64,000 bases of DNA from Manduca sexta (lineage: Eukaryota > Arthropoda > Insecta > Lepidoptera > Sphingidae): NCBI RefSeq assembly GCF_014839805.1, contig NC_051129.1, forward strand, positions 13,954,920-14,018,919, written 5' to 3'. A program made the position numbers and the translations under genes. The notes beneath the pieces are model-generated. The model searched no databases. It saw only the letters and a list, made by a program, of their open reading frames with translations, and had not been told where the DNA came from. Below are positions 45,244 to 56,917 of this stretch, in pieces (position 1 is the first letter of the stretch; each line of letters opens with the position of its first letter).

Positions 45244-46433
45244 ACTGTCTCGATGGCGTAGTTATGTTTCGCTTACAATACGACTATCGCGCTGAAATGT
45301 TACACCTTTGCCTACCCCTGAAAAGGGGAAAAGGTGTGATGCTATACATATGTATGTAAGAAGTAGATTCAAGCAAACTTAAATCAAAAACACAACTGAT
45401 AATATTTCGATCACAGTACAGCTATCGCGCTGTGGTGTTACACTTCTGTCTATCCCTTAAAAGGGATAAAGGTGTGATGCTATAATATATATTATGCATG
45501 TATGTATGTATGATCTATGTCAAAATATGAAATGTAAAACAACAAAATTATGTTTGTAAATGTAGGCGTATGCACGCTGTACACTGTTTCATAGTTTTTA
45601 TAGACGTTTTTAACCGACTTCAAAAAAAAGGAGGAGGTTATCAATTCGACGTGATTTTTTTTTTGTATGTTTGTTACCTCAGAACTCGCTCATTTATGAA
45701 CCGATTTGGAAAATTCTTTTTTATTCGAAAGAATTTCTCTCCAGATTGGTTTTTTTCAAGATCGCTTCGGTAGTTTGGTTTTAAAATTAAAAAAAAACTA
45801 GAATAATTATGTCGTCCCAGAAAACGAAATCGGTAATTTAGCTTTCCTGTAACGTATTTAGTTATGTTTTGCATTGAGTTTGGTTGACTGTACTTCTCAC
45901 ATACTTATACATATAGCATAACATCTATTCCCCGTGACACGGGTAGGCAGAGGCGTAACATTTCATCGCGATAGTCGTACTGTGTGTGAAACATATCAGT
46001 TGTGTTTTTGTGTTGGGTTTAGTGGACTCTACTTCTTACATACATACATACATATAGCATCACACCTTTTCCGCTTTTCAGGGGTAGGCAGAGGTGTAAC
46101 ACCACAGCGCAATAGTTATAGTATGATCGAAATATATCGGTTGTGTTTTTGGGTTGGGTTTAATTGACTCCCCTGTGTACATACATACATATATGTAGCA
46201 TCACACCTTTTACCCTTTTCAGGGGTAGGCAGAGGTGTTACACCACAGCGCGATAGTAGTACTGTGAGCCAAATATAACAGTTGTGTTTTTGCGTTAGGT
46301 TTGCTTGAATCTACTTCTTACATACATATATATAGCATCACACCTTTTCCCCTTTTCAGTGGTACACAGAGGTGTAACTCCTCAGCGCGATAGTCGTATC
46401 ATGAGCGAAACACAACTATGCCATTGAGACGGT
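45244..46433. repeat. Large inverted array of SINE-C-derived monomers
   Basis: Left end ctgtctcgatggcgtagtt and right end, inverted, ccgtctcaatggcatagtt match. The left arm has two ~137-bp monomers in plus orientation (tail motif gatgcta at 45339 and 45476). The right arm has four in minus orientation (tagcat at 45914, 46055, 46196, 46333). Each monomer joins a SINE-C-like head (gcgtagtt ... gactatcgcgctg) directly to a SINE-C-like tail (cctacccctgaaaagggg). Confidence 0.85.
45612..45905 (+). repeat. Spacer repeat with accgacttc motif
   Basis: Between the two arms: accgacttcaaaaaaaagg, aggaggttatcaattcgacg and ttatgaaccgatttgg. I recognise this as a sequence common in lepidopteran genomes, class uncertain. 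Overlapping frames 45570-45773 and 45674-45874 come from it. Confidence 0.55.
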
Positions 46434-47559
46434 CTATTTTTTACTAACACAAAAATTGCTAGTTGAGCTAGATAAATACATTAACGAATATACGAAAACA
46501 ATGTGCTGCCAGCGTACAAAGTCAGCAAGTCAGATTGTCACCGGAGATAAACACATCGCCGCAGCACAGCAAATGAAAACTATTAAGGAAATATTTAAAT
46601 TTGTGAACTGTACACTACCCAAATTCTTCCCCTGTTACATATAGCTGGTCAAATGTGGGTGTATTACACTCCCTGCCTCGAAAAAAGATGAAACACCATA
46701 CATGTGCTTGGTATTACACCTTTCACTGTGTATGTTGTAGTACACGCAAACCTACTCCTTTTAATTGATTTGAAAGAAATTTAGCTCATAGATGGACTAT
46801 GCAACAAATATAGCTAACTAGCAATTTTAATTAGGCACCGACTCCAAAATTGGTATCCAATATATACTTGTTATGTGAAATTATTTTTGGTTTTGAGTGG
46901 TTTTGAAGGCGGTTTAATTTTTTCTTAAAATTATTTTTATAGTATTACTGTTTTTTCGTTAATTTTAATTGTTGTTAAATACTTTTAGGTGGATTTTCTC
47001 CGCACTTTTACGGTGATGTGCGTATATTAGCTTATATAATTAATCAGACTTTGTATACAAAAGACTTATTAAAAAATATATATATTTAAAAATAATATTA
47101 TAAAAGATTTAATGGACAATTGATGACAAAAATAAAGCCCGGAGTTTCTTTCTGCCTTTCTTCTTCGTGTAGTCATCGCTTAAGAAGCTAGTGAAAGGCT
47201 GGTAGGTTAGCTAGGTTAGGACTTTTATTGTCCTCACCGGTGAGGATCACGACGCGTTTCTCCCTTATTATTTATTTAAAATAACATATATACATCATTT
47301 TATTTCTTCTTTCCTGCCAGCCCGAGCTGGCTTCTTTGTTTACTATACTTTTCATTAACTTTATTACCTACATAAATTGTTTTTTGACCTGTTTGAAGTT
47401 GGCAAGTGAGTTTAAAATTATACTAGGTCCGTACCCGGATTGTACCGTTTTTATTTTGTTTGTACCTTATAGGGACAAGAGATATGGTGTACTGAGAGTT
47501 TTGTCAATCACCGCCTTGTGTAGTAACATAAACTCGCGGCATTTTCAAGTCAACCATCA
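46434..47559. other. Non-coding, possible end of the accgac repeat
   Basis: 46755-46925 has aggcaccgactccaaaattg and ttttgaaggcggttt, which may be another piece of the repeat at 45612. The open frame 47336-47689 (117 codons) ends inside the satellite and has no domain. Confidence 0.35.
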
Positions 47560-48884
47560 TTTTAATGATTTTATAGCTGAAAGAAGACGACTGAAGACTG
47601 AAGACGCCCCTCAGAGGTACAATCCCTCTGTAACATGGTACAATCCGAAACAAGGGAGTACAAACGATGGAAATTCACGAAATTCCTAGAAAATTACTAT
47701 TTTCTTCCAAATACGACTATTTTAAATAAATCATCATTGTGATGATTTTATAGCTGAATATGATGGACGAATACATCCCTCAGAGGTACAATCCTCTATA
47801 ACATAGTACAATCCGAAACAAGGAGTACAAACGACAGAAATCCACGAAATACGTAGAAAAATGATTATTTTACAAAAAAGTACAGCCATTTTGAAATTAA
47901 TAATTAATATGATGATTTTATAGCTCAATATCATGGAAGAATATGTCACTCAGAGGTACAATCCTCTGTAATATAATACAATCCGAAACAAGGGAGTACA
48001 AACGATGGAAATCTGCGAAATACGTAGAAAATGATTATTTTCTTCCAAGTACGGCCATTTTCGAATGAATAATAATTGTGATGATTTTATAGCTGAATAC
48101 GATGGATGAATACGTTCCTCAGAGTGAACAATCCCTCTGTAATATAGTACAGTCCGAAACGGGAAAGTACAAAACGATGGAAACTACGAAATACTTAGAA
48201 AAACTATTATTTTTTAAAAAGTACAGCCATTTTCAAATGAATAATTATGATGATTTTATTGCTGAATACTATGGAAGAATATGTCCTCAGAGGTACAATC
48301 CCTCTCTAAAATAGTACGATCCGAAACGAGGGAGTACAAATGACGGAAATGCACGAAATTTGTACAAAATTATTATTTTCTTCCAAGTACGGCCACTTAT
48401 ACATAAATCGTCATTGTGATGATTTTATAGCGGAATATGATGGATGAATACGTCCCTCAGAGGTATAATCCCTCTGTAACATAGTATAATCCGAAACGGG
48501 AAAGTACAAACGATGGAAATCCACGAAATACTTAGAAAATTATTATTTTTCAAAATAGTACAAGTATTTTCAAATGAATTATCATTGTTATGATTTTATT
48601 ACTGAATATTATGGAAGAATATGTTCTTAGAGGTACAATCCCTCTGTATCATAGTACAATCCGAAACGAGGGAGTACAAATGATGGAAATCCACGAAATA
48701 CGTAGAAAATGATTATTTTCTTCCAAGTACGGTTTTTTTCAAAAAAAAAATCATCATTGTGATGATTTTATAAATACCTGAATATGATGTGGACGAATAT
48801 GTCCCTCAGAGGTACAAAATGAATGGAAATGCACGAAATTTGTAGAAAATTATTATTTTCTTCCAAGTACGGCTATTTTAAATG
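47560..48884 (+). repeat. ~170-bp satellite with two alternating monomer types
   Basis: Units are anchored by atgatttta at 47565, 47742, 47912, 48081, 48250, 48419, 48590 and 48762 (mostly 169-172 bp, first 177). Downstream of the anchor, most odd units lead to ttcttccaagtacgg and most even ones to an A-rich aaaagtacagcc version. The last unit breaks this by deletion. Monomers share cctcagaggtacaat and gtacaatccgaaac. The array runs to the first N and so is truncated by the gap. Confidence 0.93.
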
Positions 48885-49384
48885 NNNNNNNNNNNNNNNN
48901 NNNNNNNNNNNNNNNNNNNNNNNNNNNNNNNNNNNNNNNNNNNNNNNNNNNNNNNNNNNNNNNNNNNNNNNNNNNNNNNNNNNNNNNNNNNNNNNNNNNN
49001 NNNNNNNNNNNNNNNNNNNNNNNNNNNNNNNNNNNNNNNNNNNNNNNNNNNNNNNNNNNNNNNNNNNNNNNNNNNNNNNNNNNNNNNNNNNNNNNNNNNN
49101 NNNNNNNNNNNNNNNNNNNNNNNNNNNNNNNNNNNNNNNNNNNNNNNNNNNNNNNNNNNNNNNNNNNNNNNNNNNNNNNNNNNNNNNNNNNNNNNNNNNN
49201 NNNNNNNNNNNNNNNNNNNNNNNNNNNNNNNNNNNNNNNNNNNNNNNNNNNNNNNNNNNNNNNNNNNNNNNNNNNNNNNNNNNNNNNNNNNNNNNNNNNN
49301 NNNNNNNNNNNNNNNNNNNNNNNNNNNNNNNNNNNNNNNNNNNNNNNNNNNNNNNNNNNNNNNNNNNNNNNNNNNNNNNNNNNN
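48885..49384. other. Assembly gap, exactly 500 N
   Basis: A round-number gap, so its true length is probably unknown. The left side ends in satellite; the right side starts inside a SINE-A. Confidence 0.99.
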
Positions 49385-49659
49385 ACGTAATTTTAGAAAA
49401 GTCAGAGATGTGTGCTGTTGGGTTTCGAACCTGCGGACATTCGTCTCTGCAGTCAGTTTCACACCCAACTAGGCTACCGCTCAACAAACAAACTAATACA
49501 ATCAAAATGATGATTGCGGTGATATCTGCAATTGGAGTGCAGATCTTAATACAATCTTTAAGGGGAGATGTTTTCTAATCACACCTTCACGAAACATCCA
49601 CGTAACAGCCGATAAATGGTATGCAATAGAAACTTCAAGAAGGGTAACATTTGTTTTGA

Positions 49660-49874
49660 AACTACCTTTTGCTCGCAGCTCCGCTCGCGTGAAAGTTTTT
49701 TTGTGATAAAAGTCCCGCTTTATATTTACCCGAGATAAAGAGTAGCATATAGCACTCAGGATTGATTTAGCTTTCTACTAGTGAAAGAATTTTTAAAATC
49801 GGTTCAGTAGTTCCAGAAATGACCCCTTACAAACATAATTAGAAACTTTAGCTCTTTAGAATATTGGTATAGAG
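49660..49874 (-). mobile_element. Helitron, A2 copy of 25413-25627
   Basis: Same element as in A1, with a small deletion in the GC hairpin (ctccgctcgcgtgaaag). Its right end was the target of the hAT-like insertion. Confidence 0.7.
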
Positions 49875-50121
49875 CAGTGGTTCTCAAACTTTTTAAATGA
49901 CGGAACCCTTTTGGGAAGCAAAATACTTGATGGAACCCTACAATAAAACAATTGTTTTTATAAGTGTATTTTTTATTAATGAGCATAATAAAAGTACAAT
50001 GTAACAGTTACTAATTATTATTGAGAGAGGTGTTTTGATTTTTTTTTTTAAATCTTGCGGAACCCCGACAGACGTATCACGGAACCCTAGGGTTCCGCGG
50101 AACACACTTAGAGTATAGCTG
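49875..50121. mobile_element. hAT-like non-autonomous element, 247 bp
   Basis: Starts cagtggttctcaaactt and ends ...agtatagctg, giving imperfect inverted CAG...CTG ends. An 8-bp duplication gtatagag flanks it (49867-49874 and 50122-50129), the size expected for hAT transposons. A1 has one gtatagag at the same place, the empty site. The interior has ggttccgcgg and no transposase frame. Confidence 0.9.
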
Positions 50122-50981
50122 GTATAGAGTGATGTTACTCACAGCTACGGTGGCGTGTAGTCCCTTTATAGAAGTAATACTTATTCGGGATAAAAATAGC
50201 CGATATATTAATCTTGGACGTGATCTATATTGATTTATTTTATTTCGGTGGCCCATAGCTATCAATAACCAACAAGTATAGGAAATGAACACAATAGATA
50301 AGCCAACTACAAGCCACTGCAGTTACTAATATATGCATATAACGTAATAACAGCAGCCCTCTGTCTTAATACTGGACACGGGCCTCCTCTATTACTGACA
50401 GCGATTAGGCTCTGGATCACCACGCTGGCCCAGTGCGGTTGTCAGACTTCACGTACCTTCAAAATTCTTATGGAGAGCTTCTTAGGAGTGCAGGGCTCAC
50501 GATGTACGAGGGTATGTGAAGTCTATCAACCCGAACTAGGCCAGCGTGATGGACTAAGGCCTAAATCCTCTCAGTGGTAGACTATGCCCGTACCCATCAG
50601 TGGACATACAGGGCTAATATTATTGTATTTATTAGAGCTATCATTAATCATTATAGTGTTTTAGGAATATTTGAAGCAGGAAGGGTTTTTCACACGTGCG
50701 AAGCCGCGAGATTGACCTAGTGATGACATAAAAGTTTGTGAAGACGTTTGTATTTTCGTTAGAAGTAAACGCAAAAACCACCGAACGGATTTGGATGAAA
50801 TTTGGCATACGGATAGACCATGTTCTTAAACGTATAATATAGGCTACTTCTATGCCGAAAAATACACAGTCGGTCTAAAACCGGGACTTTCCCGCGAGCG
50901 AGTTATACTTAATTATATAAAGCAAACACTCCAGTAACGTCAATTGGTTTTGATTCGAAAGTCGCACCAATCAGATACGTA

Positions 50982-51161
50982 CAGTCACCCACATAAGCAG
51001 CTGAACATCATCAAAACTTAAAAAACACTTTTGTGTTCTTACCATTTATTTTTTCACAAAAAAGAGGGATTTACTTCACACGAAGAAAAATGTTACAATT
51101 AAACTTCACGTCTAGGCGTTTTGAAGGGTTGAATTTGGTAAGCTATTTTTGTGGCTGACTG
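50982..51161. mobile_element. Tc1/mariner-like MITE, A2 copy
   Basis: Copy of 26485-26666, flanked by TA at 50980-50981 and 51162-51163. Differs in the length of A/T runs. Confidence 0.85.
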
Positions 51162-51638
51162 TACAATACATGTTAAGTATACGCAGTCGTAAATAACCAG
51201 CGCGTGAGGCAGGTCAGCGTTCCAATGGAGCTGGTCCAATGAACGAATGAGACGCCTCTTGGGTCCGGGTGGTTCGCGCCTCGGAAAATAAATTATCAAA
51301 CAATCCTAAACCTAATTTATTTATTTATTAAGTTTACAATCAATCATACACCGTTACGTACTAAAATATACAAAGAACTACAGAAATTAGTTTCTCTAGA
51401 CTAAGGTCTAAGTAAATCATTGTTATTAATTTGAGGTTTTGCTTTTGTAGAATTCTTCACGTACAGGATTTTCGGCTTTAAAAGTATCGTATTTCTAGTG
51501 TTTGTACAATGGCATTATCACCACATATTACATGTCAGGTTAAACATTGAAGCGTTATATTATGAACTGAACTTGGAAAACAAAACCTCGATCAATCTAA
51601 AACAGAATTTTTTTACCTCCGTATTCACCCCCATATGT

Positions 51639-51712
51639 AATCAGTCTCTTATTATTCTAATAGACCAATCGATATTGATCGATTAGTCTATTAGAAGAAT
51701 AAGAGACTGATT
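51639..51712. repeat. 35-bp inverted repeat (hairpin) absent from A1
   Basis: Arms 51639-51673 and 51678-51712 pair with two mismatches around attg. A1 has only the left arm sequence (~27143-27177). Just after the hairpin, gggattg is the inverse of caatccc, which follows directly in A1. Confidence 0.92.
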
Positions 51713-51726
51713 CTGATAGGGATTGC

Positions 51727-51912
51727 CCTAAATATTAAAAAACAAAACCCTCGCCATGTCTGTATGTATGAACGCGATAAACTCAAAAACTACTGAACGG
51801 ATTTCAATGAAATTTGGTACGGAGATAGTTTAAAATTCTGAGATGGACATTAGCTACTTTTTATCCCGAGAAATATATAGATTCACGCGGACGCAACCGC
51901 GTAGAAACATTA
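51727..51912 (+). mobile_element. Helitron, A2 copy of 27186-27371
   Basis: Same eroded element, now immediately downstream of the new hairpin. Confidence 0.55.
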
Positions 51913-54084
51913 GTACACAATAAACTAGTAATTAAAAAGATACTCATTGTATAAATCTATCTACTATATAATTATTATTTTTTTCATTTGCTTTAATGAC
52001 GAGTCGAGCTTGCAGTTCGTCTGATGACAATCGATACGACCGACCAATAACAATGAATTAATGAGTCTTTTCATATCTGTTTAATCACAAAGGCTGCAAT
52101 CGCAGGACGAAAGCACCACAGCCTTAAGATGCCCCCCACTAATTTATTGATTTACTCTGTCGTTCGTGCGCATGATTCATAACAGCGTCTGCGGACGGCG
52201 CGGAGTAATCACTGTCTTGGTAGTTTGTGACCATGGGATTGTGTTGGTTCTTTTTGGGTTAACAGCGTATATTATTTTATTTTTATTACATTCATATTTA
52301 AGTTTGTATCATCAGGCCTTTTCTCCTTTTCTGGGGTAGGCAGAGGTATTGCATTTGAAAGTGTGTCGAGTTGACCCAACTCTGGAGTAGTATAGTTCGT
52401 TTTTTGCCTCTGAGAGATTATTTGTCTTCAAAAACAGCGAAAAAATATTTCTAACTGATAAGTAACTATTAGTAAGATAATACTAAGATCATTCTTTGAA
52501 ACATCTTAGATTTATTACAATACTCTGACACGCATTTACCAAGATAGATAATAGATCATTCCTAGACCATTCAGGTACCAGCGTGGGAGGGGATACGGTT
52601 AGGTAATAGGCTGACCTTTTACTATAGTAGGATGTCTGGAAAGTTTAATTGGTTCCGTATAAAATTATGTTTTGTGTAGTTGTAATAAAAGCGTGGGCTT
52701 GACAAGGAATTGATGTAGGAATCGCTTACATTCCGCGCGTGACTTTGGTTGTGGAATCGCTAATAAGTCGCCTTTAATAGATTTTTAGTAAAGAATAGTT
52801 AACTGTGAGTCTAGGTTTAACTCGGTATAAGGAGACTATTCTTCAGGGCATATTCGAATCCGGGCTATTACCGAATAAGGAATGGATAAAATATCGCTAA
52901 AGATTCGGTGTTTAGTTCTATTTTTTATTGTACGGCCACGGCAATGTGACCCCTATGGTAAGTGGAGTAAGGTTCAATAAAATCGTTTTAAATGCATTTT
53001 TTTTTTATATTTAAGTAAACAGTTATAAGCCAGTAACAATGACCATACTATTAAAAACAAACAATATTCTACTTTTAAAAAGTTGTGTGTTCGAAATTCG
53101 AACCGTCACGTTGTTCAAATTCCACTAAAAACCTGAAATTGTACTGAAATCGCATTATCGTATTTCACAAAGTAAACATTCCTAACTATTGTAAAACTTA
53201 ATGCGACACCGCTTCTCCTGTTACGTGCAATTCCGTCATTCGTTTTTTTTTTACCTTTTTCTACTGTTTTGCCATCTGCGCCAATCGATTTTAGGTCTTA
53301 TGCTTCTGTATCTAAGTGCATTTTTGTGTGATTCGCTCTTGTATATAGGATGTTTTGATTTTGTGTATAGATAGTAACGGCATTTTTTTGCACACGTAAT
53401 TTATAGTTTTAAAATACGATATAATTTTATTGTATTATTTAAGTACTTGTAGGAGCGACCTGGTCTCTCAGACATTGTAGTTATACTACAAAATTGGATT
53501 TATAACTGGTAAACTAAACAGAAATATCACTTCCAAATCTGATCAAAATATAACAATTTTCATCCGTAATTTGAACAGAAATAAAATTGCTGACAAAAGT
53601 TAGTCCCTCATCGTTCGATATTGACAGACAGGCTTTGAAAATTCGGACCCCGAGAGACGCTGGGGGAGCCTAATATGGTAAATTCACCTTTGCAACTATC
53701 GATGATTTTAATTAAATTTCCAACCTTTGCCTGCGTATCCTTACTAGAAGACCGGGTCGTGTGGGAAGCTCAATGTTTCAAAAATATAACCAGTTTAAAA
53801 TGATCTCCTTGGTGTTTGGTAACGAGTATTAAGAAGGGATCTTCCTGCTTTCATATTTTGGAAATAACCTGGAAAGATAACCTGCCTTTAGAAATAGAAT
53901 GAACCAATACACAAAGGGTTACTACCTAGCAATCGAACTCGGAACCTCTCAGAAGTACTGGAATTGGCCCAGAAATTTATTTTTTATAGACCATCAAGAA
54001 AGTAAGTGGATCACCTCGTAATCTCCATAATTGACAACCTTCTTTAGTCGAGATCACATACATAATACACTACGTAGATGTATG

Positions 54085-54345
54085 GACTAGGACTGCTTCA
54101 CTGGCGTAGTTGTATAGCGTACTATACAACTACGCCAGCCTTCGGAGCTCCCGGGTTCAAATCCCAGGTCGAGCAAAGTGATACCGGGTTTTATGCTCAG
54201 TATCAGCCCGGAGTCTGGATTCTGTGTTCGATAAGGCGATAGGCTCAACCGCCATCACACCACGGGACGGAATACGCTTAACGAAGAATGGGTATCGTCC
54301 TCTGTCTACATTTCGGGGAAAAGGCGTGATGTGTTTGTTTTTTTT
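54085..54345 (+). mobile_element. SINE-C, A2 copy with palindromic head
   Basis: Body as in 30034-30282. The head reads ctggcgtagttgtatag, then cgta, then the exact reverse complement (54101-54138). The left arm is closer to the family sequence than the A1 head is. Confidence 0.85.
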
Positions 54346-55059
54346 TAATAGGTCTAAACGCCTTATAGAAACTTTTTTCTGCGTGTGCCGTGACGTATTA
54401 TACTTCATTGGGGTTTTTGTCTAATGTTTTTGTAGTACGTATCATCAAAACATGGTGTTGCAAAATTTAAACGTACTCGAACCCTCGACCTCTCGTTTCT
54501 CTACCGGACTTGCCTACGTCACAATGCGCAGAAGCTGTCCATTTAGTAAATAACGTGATTTTTTCCGAGAATTTACCAACAATGTACTATGTATTAGCAT
54601 AAGTCGACTCAAGGATTTCACTTTGGACGCAATCGCAAGTCGTTAGTTGTTACGCGCTACGAGAAAACATGTTACTACATGTATAATTATTTTAAAATAT
54701 AGTAAAACGAACAATAAGGCTGTAGGGGAATCAGTACTCTAAGAAACCATTCGAGTGGGCTCGACTTAACTAGCCTTTTTTGAAGATTGGCGGACTCCGT
54801 ATACATTAGATATTCTTACTTTATATTCTTTTGTCATTAAACGCTATAACAATGAATATGTAAATAATATAGAATAAATCAATGTCTATTTAAACATTAA
54901 ATTAACGATGTTTTAGAAATAATCTCTCTATCACATTTCGTCTTTGAAATTAACATCTCACAACCGTAAAATGACATTAAAATATTTAATACCCGAATCA
55001 AAACCTTTATAGGCACAATATGTCATCAGATAAGTATCGTAAAATAATTCCCAACGGCG

Positions 55060-55233
55060 CGGTACATGTAATTTTGACACCTGGCAACACAGAGTAATTG
55101 CGCGCGTCGTACTCGTTCCAAGATGGCGGCCGTCGTCTGGAGGTCAGGGGGACTGGTTCCCGTCCCTTTGTTCTGTTTTTGCGTTGTACCCTGACCTACC
55201 TTTGTGATTTATTGAAGCTAGGGAGCCAGACTA
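55060..55233 (+). promoter_or_regulatory. CpG-rich island with YY1-like site, A2 copy
   Basis: Copy of 30972-31145 with the same aagatggcggcc core and the same short frame. Confidence 0.25.
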
Positions 55234-55343
55234 TTCAATAGCTATTCAATTTACAGTTGCCATGCCGCTTGGTTCGTGAAGATATCATGTCGGAAGCGCC
55301 AAGGCATATAAATATATTAATGTCGAATAAAAAACACTAGTCA

Positions 55344-55702
55344 TATAGTATGACGATCAAGCGGCGATAGCCTAGTTGGGTGTGGAACGGACTGCCGAGA
55401 CGAATGTCCGCAGGTTCAAATCCCAAGGGCACACACCTCTGACTTTTCTAAAAAAATCATGTGTGTATTCTTTGTGAATTTATCGTTCGCTTTAACGGTC
55501 AAGGAAAACGTCGTGAGGAAACCTGCACATCTGAGAAGTTCTCTATAGGAATTTCGCAGGTGTGTGAAGTCTACCAATCCGCACTAGGCCAGCGTGGTGT
55601 ACTAAGGCCTAATCCCTCTCTGTAGTAGAGGAGGCCCGTGCTCAGCAGTGGGCAAGTATATAATACAGGCCTGATATTATTATTATTATTGTATAGTATG
55701 AC
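55344..55702 (+). mobile_element. SINE-A with target duplication, A2 copy
   Basis: tatagtatgac at 55344-55354 and 55692-55702. Copy of 31263-31624. Confidence 0.9.
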
Positions 55703-56917
55703 ACCTAAGCTCGTTATGAGATTCTGGGACTGATTTCAACATCTAGAAGGGAAACCAAAATTACTTAAGGTAGTATTCAATTCCAAAATTGATTTACCCA
55801 GGTTTAGAAATTTAAATTAGTATGCTATGGGTCAGACTGGGTAATATATTGTGTAAGATTAATATTTCTGTGCATCTCTTCTGGGATTTAACATAGTATG
55901 TTCCATACGCTGCTTAAATTATTTGTAATAGAAGTAAAGAAAAAACACAACATCCATCTTACTCCGGGCAGATACTAAGTCGGACCTCTATTTGGAGAGA
56001 TTCCCGCGGGAGGCATCCGATTTCATCACGAGCGGAGCAACAGGCTTCTACGTGTTTGAAAGATACTAAATTGTTATTCGATAGATTATAGCGTGTGGAG
56101 TTTTCCATGTTTATGAGAAATACAGGTTAATATTCTATTCGATTTAATAATAAACAGTTGCGGAAGATTTTAATGATTGCAAATTTGTTTTTTAGTATAG
56201 AATTTTATTTATTATAAATTATAAAGGTTAATTGAGCTATGTAGCCTGATACCAAATGAAAATTTTGAATAAATAATAATAAACTAAGGATCATTTAGTT
56301 TTTGAAAAGTAGATAAATTTTTTTGGTGCCCCCATGTTGCTCCGCAAGAAATACAGACCGGTTCCTACTGTTGCCTCTTGTATACTAGGGGTATTCTAGG
56401 AGGCACTAAAATCCAGCATAATTTTAATGACTATCGAGAAACACAACCTTTTTCGACAACTCAAATAGAACTATATTTGTATTTGCCGTCGAATGTCAAA
56501 CAGGAACCACACCACGTGTGCGATGGTCAGCTACATTTACATTCACAAAAAATGCGAAGAGTGAAAAAATTTCACGCACGCGTTATGTAAACACTGCTTC
56601 GAGATAAACGGAGGCTGTGACGCCACTGACGTCACTGATAACGGGTGTTAAGGGATTCAGTGACGCTCCGATAACTGCGGACCTCGCGGTTATCATCGTA
56701 TTATCATTCGGTCAGTTTCATTCATTCATTATTTCAATGATTGTGTCACTCATTCATTGTCAGTGGTGATATAGTTGTGAATGAATCGTTTGATTGGATG
56801 TTATGTCTGGTTTAAGCCTACGTACTAGGTAATAAATTTTGTGTGGCCCATGACGTTGCCAAAGTGCAGCGTTGTGCAACAAATTGCGCAAGAAATGTTG
56901 TAATTAATTATTAATTA

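Noticed and set aside
45570..45874. Overlapping small frames in the spacer of the inverted array
   Set aside because: They come from a dispersed repeat (accgacttc family) read on both strands.
48823..49578. Long open frames (up to 251 codons) around 48.8-49.6 kb
   Set aside because: They consist almost entirely of N from the assembly gap.
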